From: Oxyruncus cristatus
Lineage: Eukaryota > Chordata > Aves > Passeriformes > Cotingidae
DNA length: 64,000 bases
NCBI GenBank assembly: GCA_013399855.1
Contig: VXAY01004091.1
Coordinates: forward strand, 1,783,943-1,847,942
Direction: 5' to 3'
In this document: piece by piece, positions 1 through 11,300 of the stretch
How positions within the stretch are numbered: the stretch's first letter is position 1
How the letters are laid out: the number at the start of each line of letters is the position of its first letter
The notes under the pieces: generated by a model
Told to the model about the DNA's origin: nothing
What the model saw: the letters and a program-made list of their open reading frames with translations, nothing else
The model's database searches: none
Translations under genes and position numbers: made by a program

Positions 1-170
1 GTTCTGTTGCTGGCATCTCATGATTTCAAAATAAATTGTGATCAGCAATGTGTCTCCATTAAAAACAGTTCCTGTCCTGGTAGTGTAGACAGCATGTGTT
101 TGTTTTCACTTCTTGGGCCACCACTGACGAATGTCTCAAAGCAGTCAAGGAATAAAGCCACTTTTTTTTA
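1..170 (+). other. possible 3' UTR end of USP14 (left edge)
   Basis: No reading frame is recognised here. AATAAA signals lie at 30-35 and 151-156 on the plus strand, the second followed by a T-rich, GT-containing stretch as expected downstream of a cleavage site. In human the neighbour of THOC1 on this side is USP14, transcribed towards it, so this may be the last piece of the USP14 3' UTR. This is inference from synteny only; no USP14 coding sequence is in the window. Confidence 0.3.
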
Positions 171-1949
171 AGCTGTAAGGATGTTTCTCCTGTCCTGTTA
201 CTCTTTTACTCAGTAGGTAAGTCCAGTGTGGTGGCTGCAAAACTGGACTTTGCGTACTTACAGGAACCTCTTTAGTAACTAACTGTGAGTCAGTGTGACT
301 GCAGTAAAAGAAACAGCCAACACTATCAAGAAAAGCATTATCAAGGCCATCACCACACTCACCCCTTGGTGTGGAGGTTCCCAGTGTTGATGTGTCCCAG
401 TCTCTCCTGGGAGAGCTGGTCCATGTTCATATGAAATACCTTCACTTTTGCTGGTATGGGGGGGAGTTTGCCTGTGCCTCTCTCACTTGCTGGGAGGTGG
501 CTCCTCTTTTACTTACCCTTCCCCGGGCACACTGGCATCAGCTGTGGCCTTCACGGGTGGTTTCTCTGCCTTAAAATTGCATTGCCGGTTGCTGCGCTGC
601 CACCTTCCCTGCACAGCATCCCCTGGGAGCACACCAAAGGCCTTGGGGTATATTTTAAATCAGTTGCATGGTACTTTAAAGGCAAGCTCTGTCCAGTAAG
701 GAAGCCCCAGTGGTTCTGTTCTTGTGTGCACTACAGAAACAGTACAGCCTTCACCTGTGTAAAGTGCTTGTTCTGTCTCCTGTTAAAGAGGAAGGAGGGA
801 TGGTGCCTATGCGTGGTTGCTGCTTTGTGGAACTACATCCTCCCATTGTCATCCTCAGCTTTCTCACCACGGGAAAGGCCCCCCTGCAGAGCTGTCAGTC
901 ATGCCTGCACACCTCCACTCACAATACGCTCAATTCCCTTAATGAAGTGAAACTGTTACATGTCGTACCCTCTACCAAACTGTACCTGCAGCAAGAGGCA
1001 AGACTTGGGCCGTTATTTCTCCTGTGTCTTGGTCCCTACTAACCTGCACCGCAGGACCCAGCACTCACATTCCTAACACATTTAAATCCGAAGTGGGGCA
1101 GCAGGCACAAAGGTCTCATCAATGGCTCTGCAGACAGAAACTCGCTTCTGAGGTGGCATCTCACTACCCTGGAAATTCAGAGCTGTGAACTAATAGCTGA
1201 AACAATACAGAGAGAAGTTCAGTGGTATGTCATCTGCCAAACACTCATCCATCAGAGAGATGTTGGTGAATGGCAGAAGCACTACAAGAAATAGCCACAG
1301 AACAAGTTGTAGCCAGTTGCCACTTGACACCACAAAAAATCTGCTCGTTGAGGGAAAACAGTTTGTACCCATCTACAGCCAGCCATGTCCTTGAAATGAA
1401 ACTGTCACTTCACAGTAACCTGGGACCAAAAAAATTACGATGTTCATCATGACACAGGGGAGTTCCTACATAGCCAAATACATGGAGGGCCTAAAAATAA
1501 TCACTAATAAAAATAAGCATGGAACCCCTTGGTCATGTAATTAAGGTTCAGACCAAACCAGTTCTTCAGCGGACAAGTGGGACAGCACTTCACTGGAAGT
1601 CAATGCTATGGCTTGCAGTTCCATCACCACCCTCTTATTTTACCTATAACAGATATGTTTTGACAGTCTACAGTTCCCATCACCCAAAGGGTGACTCAGA
1701 AGTCCCTGACACACAATCCCACCCTGCTTTGAGAAACCACACAAAGGCAGCGGCAGTTGGAGAGGCTGCTCTGTCCAATGGGAGCAACCTGAGCTTTGCT
1801 GGTGCCAAACCGTCCTGCAGCCTGCACTGAAAGCTGCCTCTCCATCCTCCCTTTTATGTTTCCACCACCCAAGATGAAGCTTCCCATTTCTGGGTCGGGA
1901 TGACTAATCCTCAGAAAATCTGGACAATCTTACAGTGTTATTAAAAAGC
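171..1949. other. intergenic, no gene recognised
   Basis: This lies between the possible USP14 end and the THOC1 3' end. Open frames are short (the longest about 164 codons, on the plus strand) and resemble no family I know. I see no transposon, RNA gene or long simple repeat. Confidence 0.6.
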
Positions 1950-2097
1950 TTTATCATTTCCTGAACAAAAAATACCTATCAAAAATCTGTTACCTAGCAA
2001 CAATAGTAACAATTATCAATGACAACCACCAGAACAGTCACAATTAACGACATCCCCAGCCCCCCAAGTCAAAGAGCAAGTTGGCAGCTGAAGTGAG
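1950..2097 (-). terminator. THOC1: THOC1 3' UTR with variant poly(A) signal GATAAA
   Basis: The stop codon (TAA, complement of 2098-2100) is followed on the minus strand by about 150 nt of non-coding sequence. I found no AATAAA or ATTAAA here. The nearest candidate is the known weak variant GATAAA (complement of 1950-1955), with T/G-rich sequence after it. A short THOC1 3' UTR is plausible, but the exact 3' end is inferred. Confidence 0.4.
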
Positions 2098-2393
2098 TTA
2101 GCTGCTGCCTTCGGTGTCGTTGGTCAGAATTTCAGCAAGGTCACTTAGCCCAGCTTTGGTCAGCGCCGTGATCAGGTTATCAGGAGTTGCATGAGCACCC
2201 TCCTGATCCTGCCAGGCCACCAGCAGCTGCTTAGCTCTCATCTTCACATCCTCGCTGTCCAACTCGATCTGCCGGATATCTGAATCCTTCATTTCCAAGT
2301 AGGGGGCCAAGGCCTTCCACTGCTCCCCAAGCCTATTGGCAAATAACTCGATCTGTTCGCCTGTCATGGCTTTGTCCCGTTGTACCTCTGGAC
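2098..2393 (-). CDS. THOC1: THOC1 exon 21: death domain and C-terminus
   Basis: This 296-nt exon encodes residues about 559-656 and the TAA stop. The death-domain-like fold is recognisable from blocks such as [20 protein letters not shown] and [15 protein letters not shown], nearly identical to human. The acceptor lies at 2394-2395 after a pyrimidine-rich tract. The C-terminus ends in acidic and serine residues, as in mammals. Confidence 0.97.
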
Positions 2394-5300
2394 CTGGGGG
2401 AAAAAGAGAAGGAATCAGTAAGACATAGGGAATATCTCCCAACACTGCAAATTAATCTACCCTGATCTGTCCCAGGATAAATCTTCCGTTTATTTACTAA
2501 CAGACCAACTCAGGCCTTTCCTGTCATTGTTAAAACCTATTTGAGCACCGAGAGCAGGTTTTTACAGATGTATTATTACCTGGGTTTCAAGAGGAATGCT
2601 CCTTATTGCCTGTGGTAAAGAAAATCTTGCTTTTTATGTTATCTCCCATTATATAGAGAGAGAATTGCTACATCAGAACTACTTCCTCCAACTGAAAACA
2701 AGAATTTTTACAGGAAGACTACGGTACTCAACACAAGTCAATTATAACATTAAAATACAGAATGATCTTTGACTACAGTGACTAAAAAGTTCCAAAAGAA
2801 GAATGTTAAAGTTAACCAACATAAAAAAGCCCGTTTCCTTCCCTTTTTTCTCATATTCCTATTGGCAGCAGAACTAACAGTAACTTTAATGAGTAGTCAG
2901 TACTTTAAGGAATTTTCTGTCATTCTGGCATGGAGATAAAAAACATGGAATACTAGGCTGTGCTGAGAAGCTGCAGTGATTACACAGGTGGGTTTGCACA
3001 TTCATAGCTTATCATGGTCTGCAATCTATGGCTTACCACCTGTGTTTATTTCACAACTTAAAAAAAACCCCACCTAAAGACAGAATTACTTACATACAGA
3101 AATTAATCATATTCCTAATTTTTATTAAATATCTCACCCTTGTGCCACCTGAAGAGCCAGCTGGCATGGAGTAGAAGTTTCAATTCTGTCCAGTACTTAT
3201 CAGTCACACTCATTTTTCTGAACTCAAGTCACTGCATCAAGGGGAAAGGATGGAAGATCCCGGACAACAGAACAACAAAAGCCCTCATATCACTTCTCTT
3301 AAGTCTAGGAACAGTGGTGTACAGCAGACCACAGCTCTGCCACCCTTGCTTTAAGACAATATTTAAAGAAAGATTTACATCTTTCTTTTCACACAGTGAC
3401 ACCACCGAGGTTGTCTTAATTAGCATTAAGCTAAAGAGAACTTCTCTACTACTGGCAAGGAGACTGTGGAAAAGATCAAGTGCTGGATGGAAAAGGGCAA
3501 CAGAACAGAGATTCACAGAGGCCCAAACGTTTTCCACTAACAGAAAAAAAGCCTTCAAAAAACAGCCAGAGGTACCCAGTGTTTGGCTTCCATGCCCTGC
3601 ATATCCCACCTGCCCACGCTGGATCCAGGGGCTGGCACACGGAATTACAACACGCAAGGGAAAAGGTGTTGTGAGATGAAGGCATGAAAGGATGGAAAAG
3701 GGCAGATTTACAGACAAAGGAGGTTGAGAAGGACACCTGGGAGCAAGACAAACCAGGGTTACAGGCAAGAGACAAACGGAAGGAGCGGTTCGTGAAGGGG
3801 AATGAGGAAGGGATGGTATCTGTCAGGAAGATCGCTCTTCCCACAGAGAAGCTTTTGCCTTTGAGATATTTTAAATGAAGAGGAAGTAAAGACCTCAGAG
3901 TTGGAATATATCCATTTTTTAAAGTCCCGTAACTACCCACCCCAACAGGGACTAAAGGGAAGCACTTAGCCTGGCAACTAGAGGGCAGAGAGAACAGGAA
4001 AGAGGGGTAAGGAATGCTCAGGTAGGCTTTTACACAGCGATACTGGCATTTCAGCTGTAAACACCTACTGATGCTGTAAACACACACCACGTAGCAGAAA
4101 AGGTGAAAGAGGCTGCTAATCAGACTGCTAATCCACCAAGTTGGATGTTTTCAGCACTGCAGGCCATGAGCCTGGGAGGTTGCTACTGGTGCCCAGTGTC
4201 CTGAAAAGGCTGCACTTTCTGGTACGAATGCTGGTTCAAGTCAGAAGCGCTAGGGTACACAGGACTGATGGCCCTCAGGAGAAACTATGTTTAAACACAG
4301 CTTCTGCAATACGCACCAAGAGAAAAACTCAAAAGACTGAGAACATGCAAATCTTACTTTCATTGTTTTCCTTTAATAAAGCATCATTATCTTCCTCATC
4401 TTCATCTTCACCTGTTTTTATTTCTTCAGAAGGAGGCTACAATGAAAGAACTAAACATCACTGGATGAATTTTGTATTCAAAGTGAAATTTTACAGCTCT
4501 CTGGTTGTCTCTGGGATGTGTGTTAGAACGGAAAACCTGACATGATCCCACATGAGAATTAAAAATTCCCCCACAGTCTCCTGCATCCAAAACAGCAGTG
4601 ACAAGTGTTCTAATAAAACATATTACTAACTAAAAAACCCAATAAAAGTATCCACTGACTTCGCAGGATAACAACAACTAAGCATTACATAGTGAGCTTT
4701 ATTACTTACTTAAAAAAACCCAAGTAACCAACTTAGAGGCCACTACTGATGAACATGTTTTTTAAAAAAATTATTCTTCACTAATTTTCTTCCTCACTTG
4801 GGAATTCCCCGAAGTTTCAATACTTTCAAACCTCTGAAAGGTGGCAAACAAATATGCAACAAGAAACTTTTCAGTCTCTGATTTAGCTACTCATCAGTGA
4901 AATAGTTTCCTCTTTTTCAACTTTTCAGCCATAGGCCTTACACGCTTCTTGCTGCAACATTTGGTTACATGACAGTAACACCATCAGGAATATTGCACAC
5001 ACTGATACCTTAAGACATTAAGCAAATTACAACACGTTTCCCCTCCCTGTATTTTTTCTAAGCCTGCTCTTAGCATGCCGTTAACTCTGATGGCTGGACA
5101 AACAAGAAACCTTTGTATTACAACCCAACCTTTACACCTCAGTAGTTTCCCATTACAGACAATACAGAGGCAGCAGTTCATATCTGCAAGGAATCGCTAA
5201 CTCCAAGGTTCAGGAAACACCCCCTTTCCCACTGCTGGCCTCTCTTATCACTGTGCATAAAGTGATCTGAAAGGCCCCTCCCTGGACTCAGATTTGTATT

Positions 5301-8300
5301 GTTGAACACACAAAGGGTTAATGCCTTAAATTTACAGCTCCACGAGGTCTATTTTTATTTTACATATTTTAGAAGTCAGGGAGCTGACAGAAGAGCTCTG
5401 GCAAACCTTGCTGTAAAGCTCTGGTAACACTTAGCACAGTACCTTCAGCCGCACACGCTGCCCCTTTTCCTGCCATCCCAGTATATTCGTGAGCCATAAT
5501 GCTGGCTCAGACCTTCCATAAATGTGGTCTGCACTGCCACACAGAACCCAAGTGGCTGGGCACAAACACATTCCTGCCTACCAAGGGGATTGCCACAGAT
5601 TGCCAGTTGGGTTTTTTCACAGGTTTCAAGGCAGGGCTCAGCACTTACTTGGTTAGTCAATGTTTTTAAGTTGAGTGTTACTGGGACCTTCACAGATCAG
5701 ACTAATTTTATTTGTAATTTTTACTTTAGTGTACAAACCTTTTTCCTGTTTGGTTTTTTTTTTTTTTTTGCCCCTCTCTGTTCACATGTACCAAATGGAC
5801 TGCAGAGGAACAACCAGGAAGTCAAATGAATTCAGCAATTATTGTTATAGGATAATGCTACTTACAGGCAGCTCCTTGGCTAATTTGATTACCATGTTTT
5901 CTAGATATTCAGGCAAACTCTTGAATTGTTGGTTTGTTGGCTGGAAAAAGTGGGGACTTCTGCGTGCCAGAAGTCTCAGTGCTCTCCAGCCATAGTTAGA
6001 ATTGTTCACAGCCCTACAATAAAACACAAGTTTGGTTGGCATCTAATAATAGCACAAAAAAAAAAAAANAAAAACAAAATTTTGGTGGGCATTAAAAAAA
6101 ACAAAAAAAAAAAAAAAAAAAAAAGATCTGAGGCATTTAGAAATTAATATAATTCTGTCCAAATGTAAAAATCTTTTGTGCATTACTGGGGTCCTGCACA
6201 GATATTAGTATTGCTGACAACAGTCCGTTTTCCTTAACAATCCAAACATGAGACATCAAAATCAAGTGAAACACGAAGATCAACATACTTATACTTATTT
6301 TCAACCATGTTTTCAGGGTCTGCTTGTTCAATAGCTTCTTCAAAAAATTCCTCCAACGTCGGCATATATTCCCTAAAAAATTAAATAAGAAGCCTCAATA
6401 CGCTTTACAATCTGCTATAAAATAGCTGGTTTTCAGCTCCTTCATACACATCTCAAGCTTATCCTCTGAAGAAAAAAAAAAAAAATCCTCAAGCCAACCC
6501 ACTCAAATTTAACAACTGCAAATTAGCAAAGGATCTGTTTGATACACGTTGCTATAAAATTTATTTACTGCATAGCCACTGGAGCGTACCAGCAGTCGCT
6601 AGCACTGCCTATTACATATATTCAAACCTTCTGCCATACCAAAAGGTGACATCAACATCTGCCAACAGCATTCACAAAGCTCATAAGTAATCAGGAGTCT
6701 AAAACGGTTGTTAGTTTTGTGCGATTTGACAGGATCAGTAAAACATGGTGATCCCCTCCACACCCCCTTTCAGTTCCATCTGCTCTTGGAACAGCTCGTG
6801 GTTTCTTCTGACAGGTATTTAAACCAGCACAAAAGGAACCCTGGCCAAAAAAAACCAGAATAGAAATGGTATTTCCAACGATCAGGACAGTTTGCTGCTG
6901 TGAAGGCTACAGGCCAGACACTCAGATTACATAAGAGCTGTAGGTTACTGCGAGCCAAGATTCTCAGAGCTGAAAAGCAAACTTGTAGTGATTTCTGCTA
7001 CCTAATGCTGACAGAGATACAACTGCTTCTGCAAGGGAATCTAGTAATTAGCTGGAGCAGGGGGTGAAGCACATTGGTCTATAAATTCAATTTGGTTTTG
7101 AAAAATGTGTTTTGCCCAGGGCAGCAGTGCCCCATGCATGATTTGAGTGTAACACTATTACTGGGACTACAGCCAGCACCTTGAAACCCCATCTGATTTG
7201 AGTCCTGCTTGTTATCCCCAAAACAACCATCTAAAAAGACAGGTAAGGAAGTATTACCCCATTTGAAGGGAGATGTGAGGAACCAAAGCAAAAAGCTACA
7301 TTCACTTGACCATGTACCATCATGGAGTCTGTAATAAAACTTGGCACTGAATCCAGACCCCATGGGATCTTCTCTTTCCTGTTTACTGTGGCATGCTTTT
7401 TTTTGGTTTACCTCCATTTGTTTAGACTTTTAATTTTTTTTTATTTCTGTGTAAAGACATTGCAGCACAATAGAATCATGCACAGGGAATCAAAAGCTTT
7501 GGACCCAAACACAACTTCACCTTCAGCCCTTGGCCTAGTACAGGCAAGTATCCTGTCAGGCCTCCCTGTACATCCCAGCTCACAACAAAGGACAGCACTT
7601 CCCCTGCAAAGCTCTAAACCTCTGGAAAAGCAATTCCTCCACTCAGGACATCTGCACAGCTAGCAGCTCTCCAGAGGCAATCAGACTTTACAGCCACTAG
7701 TAGCAGAGCTCTCTTTGGGAACTGTCCCATTCCTTTTCCAAATTTTCTTACTAGGTGTTATGTCTGCACAGAAAGGGATCTTGCTATCTCTAACAAAGTT
7801 ATGTAGCAGAGTACATTTTAAGTATTTCCTACAATTGTGCAAGCAGAAGGGACAACCAATAATTGTGTTTTTCTACCTCTGCAGCACGAGTAGATCCGGT
7901 ATGCACTGGAACAATGCCTGCCAGCCAATTCCCTCTTATCTAGCATTGTTCAAAGCACAGGCCTACTTGAAAACCATAGCCAAATAGCATGCTAACTTCA
8001 TCAGAGCCAGACTTGGCAATCTTCCTTCATTATATAAGATAATTAATTATACAATCATGCTCTACAAAATGGGAGTTTTCATCTGTCTTTTAGCTTAGAT
8101 TTTACTTTACAAAGCAGTGAAAATTACTGACAGCATAAACACCAGAAGAAGTGAAGAAAACTGTAAGGGGATTTCAAGGCAAAGACTCAATCAACCAACT
8201 TCTCTCAAGACACAGTGAGATGGTACACGTCCTAAGATCACCTTGTATATTTTCCTTTTGCCAATTTTGTAATAACTGTAATTCTCTAATAAAAGTGCTG

Positions 8301-11300
8301 GAAGTCAGCTTTAGACAATGACACACCCATTTTTTTACCTACCTACTCTCGGATTTACAAGCTTCCATGTTATCGGGACATAAATTCCAAAGGCGGGTCA
8401 GTTCCTCACTGAAAAGAAAAGCATAGACACACATCAAACTCCACATTCATCATTCTACCATTCCACCCTTACACACTGTTTAAAAGGGATCTACAAGAGA
8501 TGGCTATAAGGAAAGGAAGCCTACTGCAAGTTTGAAAAGAATGATACATCCCTTGGCTGTTCCTCCCTGGAGGTTCCAAAGTAAGGAAGTTTAAAAATTA
8601 CTGTATAAAAAAACAGATAGTGGAAAAAATCCCCAACAAAATACCCAAAACCAACTAACCAACCCAAACGCAGAAACCTTGTAAAGAAAAAAAAAAAAAT
8701 CCAACGTACTTCCCCATTAGGATTTTTTTGTTTGATCCTTTTCCTAAGAAGTCCTCTGGAGCTGGCCTCTTTCTCACAGGCCTCATTGGTTTAGAATCAG
8801 GAGGTCTAATGAAAAAAAGATGCTCTTCAGTATCAAACCACAAATATTTCGAGAGCAAAATAAATCCATTTCACCTTCAGATGGTGCCAAGTTAAATCAT
8901 AATGAAAGTAGTCAGAAGGACTGTGAGTCTCAAGTGGAAGGAGGCAGAAGGGAAGAGGAGAGAGAAGGCAAAGTGAGGATAAGGAAAGGAATCTGCCAGA
9001 CACCAAAATTAGTTCACTCACAAATGTAAAGGTCTACCAGAGTACCAACAGAGAAAAAGAAGGAAATCACATTTGTGCCAGCAGCACATATAAGTATGAT
9101 CTACCCTGCTGCTGGGATCATCTGCTCTATGATTGCAAGGTCTCTTTTCCCAGCTGCACCTGATTTCATGGGATCAGAGAATGGAGATCCCAGACCACTG
9201 AGGTTAGGGCAAGACCTACCCAAGCTGAAACTCTGGATGAGATCTAAAGGAGGAGACAGAACATTTACAAAAGTCAAATTTCATAGTTGTATTTACCCAC
9301 AAGCCCCCCGCAACAGTAACTTCTCTCTTCTCACAGTCCCCCTCCCTTTTTCTTCAAACAGCTTAAGTCATGAAGAGGTGGCTGCACCTGATCTCTCTAA
9401 TAAAGGAAATCTTCAAAAGATAATAACCCAGATGCTCCTAACCACGAAGAGGCTCCAGCCTGTGTGTACAGTGAGGAAGGATGGAAGATGGCTGTTTGGT
9501 CACTCCCCTCAAGATAGTCCAGCAGATATCAGGAGTTGAAGTTTTGCCACTAGTTACCAACGAATTACACAGGAAACCTCTCAGTGGTGAAAGGCATTTG
9601 TCACTACCTTTCAGGTAAGTGATCACCACCAAGTGGCAAACCTAATAAATAACTGGCGTAAGAGAACTGTTGCACAAACTCCAGCTATGCTGCCCTGCCA
9701 CAGCCATAATGCCAAAGGCTCCAGAGGCAATCCAAAGCGGTATATGGGAAAGTGAGGCACTAACTTCTTCAGCCTGGGGTCTGCCGAAAGCAGGAGGGGA
9801 CGCAACCTGCTCCAGTTTCCTCAGCACAACAAAGTGTTCCCATGAGACAGTGAGGAATACACTCCTGAGAGCCCACACATCCATAACTGCCTCTTCCCTG
9901 GCAGAGCGGAAGCCTTAAGACTTTTGGTAGAAATCTAAGAGCCTTCCGCACACGCTGAAGGGACAGGTGACTATACAAATCTCCAAGTCTTACGAATGGT
10001 TAACACTCCTACGGATACCGTATTCTGAAGGGAACCACCATTTCAAACAAGCAGTGGAAAGCTTCTACTTCGTAATACAGTTACCTTTCTTTCACAAAGC
10101 TTGGGCAGCCCTCATTTTTCCATGAGTTCCAGTTTTCTTCAGTATTTAATATATGCTGGAGAAACACAGAAAGTGCGCATTATTAGGGTCGTAATCAGTT
10201 TTGGAGTTGACTCCAAAGTTTTTAACTGAGCTACTAAAATCAAGGGGAATACTTTGGTTATAGGTTGTGTATTTCAGTCACTATTTTGAAGATCATCAGT
10301 ATAATCTTCGACACCTGCTTTAATTTATTCAAAAACAGTATATCTCCTCTCTTCAATAATTGTAGGAAAGACTTTATTTCTCCTGGTCTAAACAAGAAAA
10401 GAGATGCAGTCAAGAAGAAAGGAAAGCAGGAAAACATATTTCCATGTCTTTGGGCACTGCACTCCTACCTGCAAAGATATCTTAGTTTTTAATAACCAGT
10501 CTCTCCTGTATGCACACATCCATATACATGCATATTTCCATTTCTCTCCGGGAAAAGGAAGAAAAGAGCATTAAAGAAAAACATGGGAAGAATATCACTA
10601 CAAAATAAAACTATGAGACCTACCTGAGACAAGATAGAAGTTCTCTCAGATATAACACCTGTGTTCCAACAGCTAGTTCAAGCTGAAACTACTTTTTTAT
10701 GTGCTATACAGACTTTGTTCAGACAGGCATTAAAGTACTTACCTCTACCATTTTTGAGAACCTTTCCCCATCTGGAGGATTTTCTGAAAGAAGCTATGAA
10801 TAGGAGAAAAAAAAGTGAACCTTTTGCATTATATCTGTAGCAGAGTATGTAGGAAAAAACCCCCCAAAGAAAATAGTGGTTACTGCTTCAAAGGTGGCTG
10901 ATACAATATTACATGCTACATATTCTTCCATGCCACTTTTATACAAGTAGATACTGTACCAACCTGGTAAACCGCTTTTGTAGTATCTTCTATCCAAAGA
11001 GACTGTTCATCTGTCAGAACATAGTTTGAACTAGAATTGAAAAACAAAACAACAAAACAAAAAGTGCCATTAAATCAGCTGGGTTTTGGTTTTTTGTGTT
11101 GTTGGGGGGTTTTTTTGTTTGTTTTGGTTTGGTTTTGTGTTTGTTTGTTTGTTTTGGTGGGTTTTTTTTTGTTTTGTTTTTGTTTTTTGTTTGTTTGTTT
11201 TGGTGGTTTTTTGTTGTTTTGTTTTTGTTTTGTTGGGGTTTTTGTGTGTTGTTTTTTTTTTTTTAAATTTTAAGAGTTTACTACACATCAAAATAGTGCT

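Noticed and set aside
3229..4090. Overlapping 180-200 codon frames in THOC1 intron 20
   Set aside because: They are intronic, unlike any known family, and overlap on both strands without codon-like composition.
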